Assembly: GCF_001954195.1 (NCBI RefSeq)
Contig: NZ_MBES01000021.1
Span: 62,001 to 126,000, forward strand
Length of the DNA stretch: 64,000 bases
From: Mycobacterium sp. IS-1264
GTDB lineage: Bacteria; Actinomycetota; Actinomycetes; Mycobacteriales; Mycobacteriaceae
Direction: 5' to 3'
The notes below the pieces were generated by a model. That model had not been told where the DNA came from. It did not search any database and saw only the letters and a list, made by a program, of their open reading frames with translations. This document shows positions 32,937 through 41,627 of the stretch, piece by piece (within the stretch, counting starts at the first letter, position 1; each line of letters opens with the position of its first letter). A program made the position numbers and the translations under genes.

Positions 32937-33803
32937 TCAGCTGCCCAGGAATTCGAGGATTGCGGGCGCGGCCTGCACCCAGGTGTCGAACATGTTGAAG
33001 TGCTGAACCTTCCCGGCCGCGCGTTCTTCGGACGCACGCTCCCAGGCATCCTCCGGCCAGGGCGGATCGATCAGTTTGGAGCCCTTGATCAGGCAGCTGA
33101 CTTCGAGCGACGTCCGTTTGGGATGATCCCAGTCGTTCTCGCCGCCGCGAATAATCAAGGTGGGCACCTGGATTCGTTCGAACATCTCGTCCTCGACGCC
33201 CGGGATGGTCTGGCCCGGCTTGGACACGAACGCGTTGAGCCAGCGCAGCATCACCTTGAGGAACTCGTCCTTGTCGAAATCGAGGAATCGCTGCTTGTTT
33301 GCCGGGTTCTCTTCGATGCGGTCCCGCCACTCGGAAACCTTGATCACACCGTCCATTCCGGTTCCCCGCGCGGCCAGAATGCTGGGGATGATGTAGAAGG
33401 ACCCCAGCACGAATGTGCCGTAGATACCGCCGACGATGTTCCACACCACCAGCTTCTCCACCATCTCCGGGTATAGCATCGTCGTAAGCATGGAATCCCT
33501 TGCCCCACCGGAGCCGCCGGCGATGATGCATCGTTCGACACCGAGCTGACCCAGCAGGCCGCGCAGGGTTTCGGCGCGCATGTGCGACTCGCTTTGCCCG
33601 TAGAACTGCACGTCGGAGGCTCCGCAATTGGGCCGGTCCCACAGCAATACGCGGTAGCCACCCGCGACCAGCGCTTCGGCCAGCGGACGCAGACCGGGGA
33701 TTTCCTTGCTGAACCGCCCGCCCGGCGTCAGGGCGATGAGATCGCCTGAGTCACCTAGGATTTCGTAGACGACGTTCCCACCGTTCACCTCGATAGAAGA
33801 CAC
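32937..33803 (-). CDS. Alpha/beta hydrolase
   Basis: A 288-residue alpha/beta hydrolase. The nucleophile elbow reads AGGSGGARDS (Gly-x-Ser-x-Gly), after LLWDRPNCGASD, the typical strand-loop of the meta-cleavage hydrolase/epoxide hydrolase group; TLIIRGGENDWDHP holds the acid and DTWVQAAPAIL ends the fold. The usual catalytic His near the C-terminus is not obvious (QHFNMFD may supply it). Last gene of the minus-strand operon that starts at 36488. Confidence 0.85.
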   Translation of the reverse strand: MSSIEVNGGNVVYEILGDSGDLIALTPGGRFSKEIPGLRPLAEALVAGGYRVLLWDRPNCGASDVQFYGQSESHMRAETLRGLLGQLGVERCIIAGGSGGARDSMLTTMLYPEMVEKLVVWNIVGGIYGTFVLGSFYIIPSILAARGTGMDGVIKVSEWRDRIEENPANKQRFLDFDKDEFLKVMLRWLNAFVSKPGQTIPGVEDEMFERIQVPTLIIRGGENDWDHPKRTSLEVSCLIKGSKLIDPPWPEDAWERASEERAAGKVQHFNMFDTWVQAAPAILEFLGS

Positions 33804-33818
33804 GCGACTCTCCTGTAG

Positions 33819-34217
33819 TTACGCCATCACCAGAACGTCGTTGCCGACGACGCGCACCGGGTAGGTGCGGATGCTCCACTCCGGCTTGACCGCCGTCGTG
33901 CCGGTCGCCAGCTCGAAACCCCATTGGTGCCAAGGGCAATAGATGTATTCCAGGTCTCGCACCATGACCGCGTCACCGGGGGCGGTCTCGTCGACGATGG
34001 TGCGACCACGCGGGCGCCCCGAGCACAGCGGTCCGCCTTGGTGTGGACAGTAGTTCGCGATCGCATAGAACGTTCCGTTGACGTTGTAGACGCCCACGCC
34101 GTGGCGCCCAATCGGCACCAGCTTGTGGGTACCCGGCGGGATCTCGTCTACTGTCGCGACAACATGCTCGCGGCCCTGGGCGAGGCGGGGCTCGGGCCGC
34201 TTGGTTTCTTCCGCCAA
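33819..34217 (-). CDS. Rieske-type [2Fe-2S] ferredoxin
   Basis: A 132-residue single-domain Rieske protein: CPHQGGPLC and YCPWHQW give the two Cys-His pairs. It lacks a catalytic iron domain, so it is an electron carrier or a Rieske domain of unknown partner. TTG 34217 is the start, one base after the amidohydrolase stop (TGA, 34219-34221), showing tight coupling. It could serve the Rieske oxygenase at 2766, although the two are 30 kb apart. Confidence 0.92.
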   Translation of the reverse strand: MAEETKRPEPRLAQGREHVVATVDEIPPGTHKLVPIGRHGVGVYNVNGTFYAIANYCPHQGGPLCSGRPRGRTIVDETAPGDAVMVRDLEYIYCPWHQWGFELATGTTAVKPEWSIRTYPVRVVGNDVLVMA

Positions 34218-34218
34218 C

Positions 34219-35364
34219 TCAGAGCACCCGAACTTGGCCCTCGAGGACCGGCACCGTCTCCGGCAGGTGATAGGTCGCGATGCCGTTCTTATACATCACC
34301 GCATCCCGCGCTGCCTTGGGAAGGTGCTTGACCAGCCAGCGCGGGTCGTCGAACGTCCAGTGCGGGTAGTCCGAGGAGTACAGGAGGATCTTGTCGCACT
34401 CCATCCACTCCATCGCGCGGGTCAACTCGGTCTTGTCTTCCGGGTAGTCCAGCGGCTGGGTGGTGAATTTGATGTGCTCTTTGACGTACTCGGACGGCTT
34501 GCGCTTGATGTCGACGCGCGACTTGCGGGCTTCGTAGATGGCGTCCATGCGCCACATCAGCGGCAGGATCCAGGTGAACGCGTGCTCGACGAACACGATC
34601 CGCAGCGTCGGGAACCGATCGAAGACACCATCGAAGACCAGGCTCATCACCTGGTTCGCGGCCAAGAGCGAGTAGGTCACCATGAAGTCGTGGTTGTAGC
34701 TGGGGAAACCCACCGGCGGGGTCGGCAGCATCTCGTAGTTGCTGCGCGACAGGTGACAACTCACGGTGATGTCGTGCTTGGTGGCGGCCTCCCAGATCGG
34801 GTTGTACTTCGGGTGACCCCATGACGGCCGCGGCTCGGCCTTGATCAGGATCTGCGCCATGTACGGGTGCCCGGCCCACGTCTCGATCTCGCGTGCCGCG
34901 CCCTCGGGATCCTCGATCGCCGCGCAGATCGAACCGCGCCAGCGCTCGTGCCAGTTGTTGTGGCTGTCCAGCCAGTGATTCGCTTGCCAGTGATTGAGTG
35001 CGGTCGAATACGCCTGATGCGCCTCGGCAAGCCGCGGCGTGCGGCCGCCGGGCTCGAGGATCGCGATGTCCGAACCCGCTTCCATGATCAGCTGGCGGAA
35101 GGCCATGTCCGGATCGCTGCCGGGGAACTCGCCATCGGGCGGGAAGGTGTCGGTGCGCATCGCGAAGCTGTGCGCGTAGTCGGGAGCGTCGTAGTAGATC
35201 AGCTCGCCCACCCGATGGTCCAGGAAAAACTTGCTGCGCCAGGGCTCGGGTATGTACTGGGTGATCTCGCCCCGTTTGGGCACCGGGTGGACGTCCGAAT
35301 CGACGCACCGGACGGCTATGCGCTCGGCGGCGGGAACACGTTCCTGCGTATGGGTCAACGTCAT
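34219..35364 (-). CDS. Amidohydrolase-2 family protein
   Basis: A 381-residue TIM-barrel hydrolase/decarboxylase. First-strand metal motif VDSDVHPVP, His in TVSCHLSRS, VFVEHAFTW, and LYSSDYPHWTFDDP with the conserved Asp. Start ATG 35364 after GAGGAG-like sequence. It pairs with the next amidohydrolase upstream (35397), which has a similar architecture; tandem related hydrolases suggest consecutive or heteromeric steps. Reaction unknown. Confidence 0.9.
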   Translation of the reverse strand: MTLTHTQERVPAAERIAVRCVDSDVHPVPKRGEITQYIPEPWRSKFFLDHRVGELIYYDAPDYAHSFAMRTDTFPPDGEFPGSDPDMAFRQLIMEAGSDIAILEPGGRTPRLAEAHQAYSTALNHWQANHWLDSHNNWHERWRGSICAAIEDPEGAAREIETWAGHPYMAQILIKAEPRPSWGHPKYNPIWEAATKHDITVSCHLSRSNYEMLPTPPVGFPSYNHDFMVTYSLLAANQVMSLVFDGVFDRFPTLRIVFVEHAFTWILPLMWRMDAIYEARKSRVDIKRKPSEYVKEHIKFTTQPLDYPEDKTELTRAMEWMECDKILLYSSDYPHWTFDDPRWLVKHLPKAARDAVMYKNGIATYHLPETVPVLEGQVRVL

Positions 35365-35396
35365 TTCGAACTCCTCGGTCTTTCTCTATTCTGCGA

Positions 35397-36488
35397 CTAG
35401 CCCGCTGCCAAGTCGACGGAAACGTCGATCCCGTACAGGTTGGCCGCGTTGCGCCAGCACAGCTTCTCGCGCTGTTCGGCGGACAGTGCTTTGGGCAGCT
35501 TCTTGACGTCACCGCACTGCCAGTGCGGATAACTGGATCCGAACATCACCATGTCTTCCTTGCCGGTGAAGCCGAACCATTCACCGGCGAACTCGGCGTC
35601 GCCGGGACCGTCGAGGGCGCCCTGGACGAAGTACACGTGGCCCGGGAGGTAGTCGCTGGGAATCCGCGGCGCCCACGGCGTCTGTTCCAGGTGTGGCCGG
35701 CCGAAGGTGTCCATGCGCCAGATGAAGGGTGTCAGGAAGTCCGCGGCGCCGTCGGCCCAGACGAACTTGAGGCTTGTAAAGCGCTCGAACACGCCCTCGG
35801 CGATCATGTTCATCAGGTGATACACGTAGTTGAGCGCCATGAAACTGACGTACTGCTCATAGGTCAGCGTGTGTCCGGACGGCGTCGGCGGAAACCCGAT
35901 GCCCTCCCCCGATTCGATATGCACCGCGACCGGAAGGTTCGCGTCGGCGGCCGCCTCCCACAGGGGCCAGAACTGTGGCTTGCCGTAGAGCTCGCGGGAC
36001 TGCAGCGGGACGCCGATCTGGACCACGCGCGGGTGCTCGCGCCATTTCTCGATCTCACGCACCGCGCCGGCGATGTCGTCGGGGTTGACGCGGATGGTGC
36101 CGCGGAAACGGTCACCGAACTCGCTGTGCTCGAGCCAGCGCGAGACCATCATCTCGTTGTGGGCGGCATGCAGTGCACTGCCCAAATGCCGGTCCGGCAT
36201 GATGCCGCGACCCATCGGATGGAGGACGGCCACGTCGACCCCGCGCTTCGAAAACAGTTCGTGGGCAACGAATTCCGGGTCCGACCCGGGGTACTGCCGA
36301 TCCGGCCCCCCGGTGTTCGGTGCGTACTCGCCGCCCGGTGACCCGTACCAGTCCATCTCGTAGTCGGGAAAACCACGGCTCTTGAACGGCTCACGCAGGA
36401 ACGAGCGCAGGTCCTTGTTCGACGCAAAGAAGATGTGCACGCTGGCGTCGATCACCGGCATGCGGGTTCCGTCAGCGTGCTCGATCAC
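35397..36488 (-). CDS. Amidohydrolase-2 family protein
   Basis: A 363-residue relative of the 34219 protein: VIDASVHIFF at the N-terminus, VAVHIESGEG, FVWADGAADFL and MFGSSYPHWQCGD. The last region has Ser where 34219 has Asp (GSSYPHW versus SSDYPHW), so one metal ligand may be altered. First gene of the operon 36488-32937. ATG is possible through GTG/ATG near 36488, preceded by a GGAGGGCGGC stretch. Confidence 0.88.
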   Translation of the reverse strand: MIEHADGTRMPVIDASVHIFFASNKDLRSFLREPFKSRGFPDYEMDWYGSPGGEYAPNTGGPDRQYPGSDPEFVAHELFSKRGVDVAVLHPMGRGIMPDRHLGSALHAAHNEMMVSRWLEHSEFGDRFRGTIRVNPDDIAGAVREIEKWREHPRVVQIGVPLQSRELYGKPQFWPLWEAAADANLPVAVHIESGEGIGFPPTPSGHTLTYEQYVSFMALNYVYHLMNMIAEGVFERFTSLKFVWADGAADFLTPFIWRMDTFGRPHLEQTPWAPRIPSDYLPGHVYFVQGALDGPGDAEFAGEWFGFTGKEDMVMFGSSYPHWQCGDVKKLPKALSAEQREKLCWRNAANLYGIDVSVDLAAG

Positions 36489-36721
36489 GGAAGCCGCCCT
36501 CCGGTAGCCAAAGCGAGTGAAGATCAGTCATATGATAGATAACCTAACATTCTGATCGGCCGTCGATCAATGCCTTTCCGGTAAGCGTTTCGGTTAAACA
36601 TCGCCGCTGGTAGTGGGCTGTTTTTCCACCAGGTGGGCAAGTATCGTTCTTCAGCCAGGATAATACCATTCTCCCAGCCGTCGTCGAGCGCCGCGCGCGC
36701 CGCCGAAGTTGCCGGGACGGC
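36489..36721. promoter_or_regulatory. Promoter region of the amidohydrolase operon
   Basis: No gene in 233 bp. Reading the minus strand, TATCAT (36537-36532) is a good -10 about 45 bp before the 36488 start, with an imperfect palindrome AGATAACCTAACATTCT (36538-36554) just upstream of it. Further out is the GAGAAT-type operator at 36659-36673, whose centre also contains TATTAT. Two start sites are therefore possible. Confidence 0.5.
36659..36673. promoter_or_regulatory. GAGAAT-type operator, one mismatch
   Basis: GATAAT-ACC-ATTCTC: eleven of twelve arm positions match the perfect 4605 palindrome. It lies between the stop of the 36722 gene and the 36488 operon, 171 bp upstream of that operon's first start. 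Confidence 0.65.
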
Positions 36722-37627
36722 TTAGTCCGGCGCCGCGTCGGCCCGGCCGACGGTGACGCCCGCGGCCTTCTCCAGCGGTTTGATCACCGTCGTGAAATCG
36801 GAATCGGGACCCTGATCTCGCGCGGTCGTTTCCCAGAGCCGGCCGATCGTTTCGGCAACGTCGGCGGGCACCCCAAGCGCCTTGGCTTCGTCGAGATACA
36901 GGCGCACATCCTTGAGCATCAGCCCGGTGGCGAAGCCGTAATCGAATGTTCGCGGCAGGATGGCGCGGGGGAACTTGTCGCGACTTGCGCTGGTCGCACC
37001 CGAACCCGCGTTGAGCACCTCGATCATCACGCTGGGGTCGAGACCGGCCTTGACGCCCATCACCACGACTTCGGACGTCGCGGCCAAGACGTTGGCGGCC
37101 AGGATGTTGTTGACGAGCTTCATCGTCTGCGCCGAGCCCGGTTTGTCGCCGATGTAGAACGGCCGGCCGATGGCCTCGAGTGCCGTTCGTATGACGTCGA
37201 ATTCGTTGCGTGGGCCGGACACCATGACGGCGAGCGCTCCCTTTGCGGCTCCGCCGACCCCGCCGCTGACGGGGCTGTCGATCGCAACGATGTTCCGTGC
37301 GGCCAGACGATCATGGATTCGCACGGCCGTCTGGCTCCCGACGGTTGACACGTCGACATAGCGCCTGACCCGCGCGCCCTCAATCACTCCTTGCGCGCCC
37401 GTCGCGACTTCGAGTGACGCGGCGGGCGTGGGAAGGCTGGCCATCACGGTCTCGGTCCGGTCGGCGACCTCTTTGACCGACGACGCGGCGTGGGCCCCGA
37501 GCGCGACAACGCGCTCGAGCGCGTCGCCGCGAGTGTCGAAGGCGACGACGTCGTGATGCTCCTGGAGCAGCCGACGAGCCATGGGAAAACCCATGTTGCC
37601 CAGCCCGATGAACCCGAGCTGCGTCAT
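36722..37627 (-). CDS. 3-hydroxyisobutyrate dehydrogenase-like protein
   Basis: A 301-residue beta-hydroxyacid dehydrogenase: GFIGLGNMGFPMARRLL (NAD fingerprint), DSPVSGGVGGAAKG (substrate loop), GSAQTMKLVNNILAAN (catalytic Lys), and KDVRLYLDEAKALGV. Full length for the family. It overlaps the decarboxylase-like gene upstream by 4 bp (ATGA) and is third in an operon with an aldehyde dehydrogenase, which suggests successive oxidation of a hydroxy acid or semialdehyde. The helix KLVNNILAAN is the same segment that survives in the pseudogene at 14019. Confidence 0.93.
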   Translation of the reverse strand: MTQLGFIGLGNMGFPMARRLLQEHHDVVAFDTRGDALERVVALGAHAASSVKEVADRTETVMASLPTPAASLEVATGAQGVIEGARVRRYVDVSTVGSQTAVRIHDRLAARNIVAIDSPVSGGVGGAAKGALAVMVSGPRNEFDVIRTALEAIGRPFYIGDKPGSAQTMKLVNNILAANVLAATSEVVVMGVKAGLDPSVMIEVLNAGSGATSASRDKFPRAILPRTFDYGFATGLMLKDVRLYLDEAKALGVPADVAETIGRLWETTARDQGPDSDFTTVIKPLEKAAGVTVGRADAAPD

Positions 37628-38013
37628 CGGTCCGAGGTCTTGTCGATTTCGGCGAATGCTTCGCGGGCGATACGAAAGCTGTCGACGGCGGCCGGCATGC
37701 CGGCATAGATCGCGACCTGCAGAAAGATCTCGCGGATCTCTTCCCGACTGACGCCGTTGGTGAGCGCCGCCTTGACGTGGGTTCGCAATTCGTTAGGCCG
37801 GTTGAGCACCGAGATCATCGCCAAGTTGAGCATGCTGCGGGTCTTGCGGGGCAGCTGTTCACGGCCCCACACCGCACCCCAGCAGTATTCGGTGAGGAGA
37901 TCCTGCAGGGGTTTGGTGAAGTCATCGGCGTTGGCCAATGCCTGATTGACATACTCCTCGCCCAGTACTGCGGAGCGAATCTGCAGCCCGCGCCGGTAGG
38001 TGTCGGGATCCAA
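37624..38013 (-). CDS. Carboxymuconolactone decarboxylase-family protein
   Basis: A 129-residue protein of the PcaC-type family: EYCWGAVWGREQLPRKTRSMLNLAMI and LRTHVKAALTNGVSREEIREIFLQVAIYAG are the two conserved helices. It lacks a CxxC motif, so peroxidase activity is unlikely and a decarboxylase or lyase role fits better. Middle gene of the aldehyde dehydrogenase operon; ATG 38013 follows GGAGAAC. Confidence 0.92.
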   Translation of the reverse strand: MDPDTYRRGLQIRSAVLGEEYVNQALANADDFTKPLQDLLTEYCWGAVWGREQLPRKTRSMLNLAMISVLNRPNELRTHVKAALTNGVSREEIREIFLQVAIYAGMPAAVDSFRIAREAFAEIDKTSDR

Positions 38014-38030
38014 TGGTGTTCTCCTTTACC

Positions 38031-39458
38031 TCATTCCAGCCGCACGACGACCGTCTTGGTGGTCGTAAAGGTGTCGAGCGCTTGGTAACCCTTCTCGCGG
38101 CCGTACCCTGACTTCTTGAAGCCCCCGAACGGCAGCTCCACGCCGCCGCCGGCGCCGTAGGTGTTGACGTAGACCTGTCCCGCCTGGATCTCGGCGGCGA
38201 GCCGGTGGGCGCGGGACAGGTCGGTGGTCCACACCGCGGCGATCAACCCATATTGCGTGCCGTTGGCCAGGCTGATTGCCTCGTCCTCGTCGAAGAATCT
38301 GTTGACGGTGAGCACCGGACCAAAGATCTCCTCCTGCGCGATCGGCGAGGCGGGATCGACGTCGGCGATCACGGTCGGAGCGAAATATGCACCATCGGCA
38401 AGCCGTGCGTCCTCCGGCGGGCCTCCGCCGCAACGGATTTCGCCCTTGATGTCGCCGCCGACCATCGATTGCACCCGTTGCTGCTGCTTGTGCGAGATCA
38501 GCGGTCCGAGATCGCGGTCGTCGATGCCGGGGCCAATCGTCGCCGACTCCATGAGCCGGCAGACCGTGTCCACCAAGTTGTCGTGAATCGAATCATGGGC
38601 CAGTAGCCGCGAGCCGGCCGAGCAGGTTTGACCGGCGTTCTGCAGGATCGCCTTGACGATCGACTCGGCGGCGCGGTCCAGATGCGCGTCGGGGAAAACT
38701 ATTTGCGGCGATTTCCCGCCCAGTTCCAGGGTCGTCGGCACCACCCGGTCGGCGGCCGCATGGGCGACCACCGAGCCGATCTGGGTCGATCCGACAAAGC
38801 CCAGATGGTCGACCTCGGGGTGTGCGGTCAGGGCGGCGCCGGCTTCGGCGCCGATTCCCGTCACCACGTTGAAGACGCCATGCGGTAGGCCGGCCTGAAC
38901 CGCGAGCCGGGCCAATTCCACTGCGGTGCGCGGTGTTTCATCCGCCGGTTTGACCACCGCGCAATTGCCCACCGCAATCGCCGGAGCCACGGCGCGGGCC
39001 AGCAGTTGCATCGGGTAGTTCCAGGCGACGATGTGACCGGTGACTCCGAAAGGTTCGCGTCGGGTATACGCGTGCAGATCCATTGACAGCGGGATGGTTT
39101 GGCCGTAGTAGCTGTCGATCGCGTGCCCGTAGAAACGGAAGTACCGAGCGGCGACCGTCGCGTCCGCGCGCGCCTGGCTCAACGGCTTTCCGGTGTCCTC
39201 GCTTTCGATCCGGGCCAACCGCTCGTGATCATGGTCGATGAGATCGGCGACCCGCGTCAGCAGGGTCGCGCGTTCCGCCGGTGAAACGCCCCGCCAAGAC
39301 TGCAGGGCCGGACGCGCCGCTGTCACCGCGCGATCGACTTCGTCTGTGCCGCCGCGCGCCACCGGTCCCAGCGATCGGCCGGTAGCCGGGTCGATGTTGT
39401 CGTACAGGTCCGCCGAGGCCACCGATTCGCCATCGATGAACGACTGTGTGATGGTCAC
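38031..39458 (-). CDS. Aldehyde dehydrogenase (NAD(P)+)
   Basis: A 475-residue aldehyde dehydrogenase. VAWNYPMQLLARAVAPAIA (cofactor), GSTQIGSVV, LELGGKSPQ (general base Glu) and NAGQTCSAGSR with nucleophile Cys279; EEIFGPVLTV and PFGGFKKSGYGREKG at the end. GTG 39458 (VTITQSFIDGES) is chosen; the longer reading extends into the regulatory palindrome and is not family-like. Divergent from the TetR gene at 39527, so that regulator probably controls it. Likely oxidises an aldehyde made in the pathway, possibly the product of the LuxC-like reductase or of a retro-aldol step. Confidence 0.94.
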   Translation of the reverse strand: MTITQSFIDGESVASADLYDNIDPATGRSLGPVARGGTDEVDRAVTAARPALQSWRGVSPAERATLLTRVADLIDHDHERLARIESEDTGKPLSQARADATVAARYFRFYGHAIDSYYGQTIPLSMDLHAYTRREPFGVTGHIVAWNYPMQLLARAVAPAIAVGNCAVVKPADETPRTAVELARLAVQAGLPHGVFNVVTGIGAEAGAALTAHPEVDHLGFVGSTQIGSVVAHAAADRVVPTTLELGGKSPQIVFPDAHLDRAAESIVKAILQNAGQTCSAGSRLLAHDSIHDNLVDTVCRLMESATIGPGIDDRDLGPLISHKQQQRVQSMVGGDIKGEIRCGGGPPEDARLADGAYFAPTVIADVDPASPIAQEEIFGPVLTVNRFFDEDEAISLANGTQYGLIAAVWTTDLSRAHRLAAEIQAGQVYVNTYGAGGGVELPFGGFKKSGYGREKGYQALDTFTTTKTVVVRLE

Positions 39459-39497
39459 GGTGACCCCTGACTGTCGTGCGTCGCGCCAACGATTATT

Positions 39498-39519
39498 TAT
39501 ACGACACTGTATATATACT
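39498..39519. promoter_or_regulatory. TATAC-N6-GTATA operator and -10 for TetR gene
   Basis: TATAC (39498-39502) and GTATA (39509-39513) are exact reverse complements. The right arm leads into TATACT (39514-39519), a consensus -10. The expected start of transcription falls at about 39526-39527, the GTG start codon itself, so the TetR mRNA may be leaderless. The site lies between the divergent aldehyde dehydrogenase and TetR genes and could control both. Confidence 0.65.
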
Positions 39520-39526
39520 TTGCGTC

Positions 39527-40159
39527 GTGGTGACAACGACTCGGCGCGGACGGCCGACTCAGGCCGAGGCCAAGAAGCTACACCAGAAGTTGCGCAAGGC
39601 CGCCGTGGCGACGTTCGTCAAGTATGGCTACGACGGGGCCACCATGGAAGCGATCGCCAGAGCGGCCGGCATCACGCGGCGCACTCTCTATGCTCGCTAT
39701 CCCGACAAACGCGCAGTCTTCGTCGACGTCATTCCCTGGGCGCTGACGCGCAGGACCGAGCGCGAAGCGGACAACGACATCGACGAACGCGACCTGCGCG
39801 CCTCCCTGATCGCACTCGGCCGGGCCGGACTCGCCCGCGCCATCGACCCGGACATCGTGCGTCTGACACGCATTGCCATGAGCGAGTCGGCGCGGTTTCC
39901 CGAGTTCGCGGTCAGTGCGCACTCGATGACCTGGTCGCCACGCCACCGGCAGGTCATGGATCTGCTGCGACGCCACCAGGAGAACGGAAGCATCACGGTT
40001 GACGACCTGGAGCTAACCGCGGGCCACTTCATTGCGATGATCGAGCATCTACCCGCGCGACTGGCGGACTGCGGTATCTACCGCAGCGCCGACGAGGAGG
40101 AGCGGCACTTGCAGCACGCGGTCGATTTGTTCCTGCGCGGCGTCCAGCCCCGCGACTGA
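39527..40159 (+). CDS. TetR-family transcriptional regulator
   Basis: A 210-residue regulator. HTH: LRKAAVATFVKYGYDGATMEAIARAAGITRRTLYARYPDKRAVF; the rest is helical, with SMTWSPRHRQVMDLLRRHQENGSI, typical of the AefR-like C-terminal domain. GTG 39527 (or 39530) is preferred because longer readings cross the operator. Probably represses the divergent operon 39458-36722 and itself. The alpha/beta hydrolase follows 11 bp later and is likely co-transcribed. Confidence 0.92.
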   Translation: MVTTTRRGRPTQAEAKKLHQKLRKAAVATFVKYGYDGATMEAIARAAGITRRTLYARYPDKRAVFVDVIPWALTRRTEREADNDIDERDLRASLIALGRAGLARAIDPDIVRLTRIAMSESARFPEFAVSAHSMTWSPRHRQVMDLLRRHQENGSITVDDLELTAGHFIAMIEHLPARLADCGIYRSADEEERHLQHAVDLFLRGVQPRD

Positions 40160-40170
40160 GGTCTCCCGCA

Positions 40171-40917
40171 ATGGCGTGGCCCGGTCTTGTGCTGGTGCAC
40201 GGTGGCGCGCACGCCGCCGACTGCTGGGATCTGACCGTTGCCGAATTGGCCAGGCAGGCACCCGAATTGCGGGTCCTCGCGGTTGATCTGCCCGGCCGCG
40301 CCGGCAAGCCGGCGAATTTGGCGATCGTCACCGTCAGCGACTGGGTGAACTCCGCCGTAGCCGACATCGAGGACGCCGGGTTGGGCGAGGTTGTGGTCGT
40401 TGGGCATTCGATGGCGGGGCTCACCGTCCCGGGCATCGTCGCCAAGCTCGGGGCAGCGCGGGTGCGCGAGATGGTCCTGTTGGCGGCGTTCGTCCCACCG
40501 CAGGGCAAGTCGATCGTGGACACTCTGCGCGGGCCGCTTGCTCCGGTGGCGCGCTCGGCCCGCTGGATCGAAAGAAGGTCGTTCCCAATGCCTCCCGCTC
40601 TGGCGCGTTACGCATTCTGCAATGGCATGACGCGTGAGCAGCGGAGGCTAACGCTGTCGCGACTGTGCATGGAATCGCCGAACGTGATTTTCGAGCCAGC
40701 CGATCGCAGCGACCTGCCCGCCGACGTTCCGCGGACGTGGATCATGACGCTGGATGATCGAGCGCTGTCGGTACGTCAGCAGCTGTACGCGATCAAATCG
40801 CTCGGCGGCGTCGACACCATGATTTGCCTCGACAGCTGCCACGACGTGATGTTCTCCGACCCCGCGCGCTTGGCCACCATCTTGGCGCGACGCTGCCGAG
40901 CGCACGCCGACAACTAG
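40171..40917 (+). CDS. Alpha/beta hydrolase
   Basis: A 248-residue alpha/beta hydrolase of the salicylate-esterase/pheophorbidase-like group: LVLVHGGAHAADCWD at the N-terminus, VVGHSMAGLTV with the nucleophile Ser, and LDSCHDVMFSDP with the catalytic His. Start ATG 40171 follows GAGGTC, 11 bp after the TetR stop. Small esterase or lipase-like role; substrate unknown. Confidence 0.9.
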   Translation: MAWPGLVLVHGGAHAADCWDLTVAELARQAPELRVLAVDLPGRAGKPANLAIVTVSDWVNSAVADIEDAGLGEVVVVGHSMAGLTVPGIVAKLGAARVREMVLLAAFVPPQGKSIVDTLRGPLAPVARSARWIERRSFPMPPALARYAFCNGMTREQRRLTLSRLCMESPNVIFEPADRSDLPADVPRTWIMTLDDRALSVRQQLYAIKSLGGVDTMICLDSCHDVMFSDPARLATILARRCRAHADN

Positions 40918-40935
40918 GACAGGGCTTTCGCTGAA

Positions 40936-40956
40936 ATTTGTCATTGACATTTGTCA
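40936..40956. promoter_or_regulatory. Operator-like repeats before second TetR gene
   Basis: A near-perfect palindrome TGTCA-T-TGACA (40939-40949) overlaps two copies of ATTTGTCA in direct repeat (40936-40943 and 40949-40956), spaced 13 bp. It lies immediately before the possible start codons of the TetR gene. Such overlapping sites are typical of autoregulated TetR genes. Confidence 0.5.
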
Positions 40957-40959
40957 GTG

Positions 40960-41589
40960 ATGAGTTCACGATTGCAAGCAATGACTACCGATGCGAAGCC
41001 ACGCGGACGGCAAGCGCAGCGACTCGAGACGCGCCAGCGCGTCTACGACGCCGCGCTGGCCGAGTTCAAACGGGCGGGCGTAGCGGACGCCGATATCGGC
41101 GCGATCATCTCCGCGGCGGGCATCGCCCGCGGGACGTTCTACTTCCATTTCCCGACCAAAGAGCACGTGCTCGAGGAGGTCGAGCGCAACCTCGTCACGC
41201 GGCTCGCCGGCGACCTGGGCCGCTTCGTCGCGGCCGAGCCCGACCTGTGGTCGACCCTGTCGGAGGTGGTACGCCTGGTGGTGGCGGCGGAATCCCGACT
41301 GGGCACACGCCTATTCAGAGATGTTCTGGCTCTGCATTTTTCCCAGACTCGCCCGCCCGGATTCGGCAAACCGACGGACCATCCACTGGTCGCACTCGTC
41401 GCTCAAGAGATCAGGCGGGCGCAGCAGCACGGTGCGGCCCATCCGGACGCCGACCCCGAAAACAGCGCGCTCTTCTTCTTGCTGGGGTGCTACGCGCTAC
41501 TCGTTACCAACCACGACTCCAAGCCCGCCCGTGGTCGTGTTCTCGACGAGTTCGTCGCCAGCACGCGACGCGGTCTCGAGGCCAGGTAA
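40960..41589 (+). CDS. TetR-family transcriptional regulator
   Basis: About 209 residues. HTH region TRQRVYDAALAEFKRAGVADADIGAIISAAGIARGTFYFHFPTKEHVL; helical ligand domain after it. Start uncertain: ATG 40960 or ATG 40981, neither with a clear ribosome site; the reading from 40960 is given. It precedes the microprotein/membrane/LuxE/LuxC genes on the same strand with a 38-bp gap, so it probably controls that cassette. Confidence 0.9.
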   Translation: MSSRLQAMTTDAKPRGRQAQRLETRQRVYDAALAEFKRAGVADADIGAIISAAGIARGTFYFHFPTKEHVLEEVERNLVTRLAGDLGRFVAAEPDLWSTLSEVVRLVVAAESRLGTRLFRDVLALHFSQTRPPGFGKPTDHPLVALVAQEIRRAQQHGAAHPDADPENSALFFLLGCYALLVTNHDSKPARGRVLDEFVASTRRGLEAR

Positions 41590-41627
41590 CCCGACCGGGC
41601 GTCAATCCAACGATTGGAGGTTCGACC

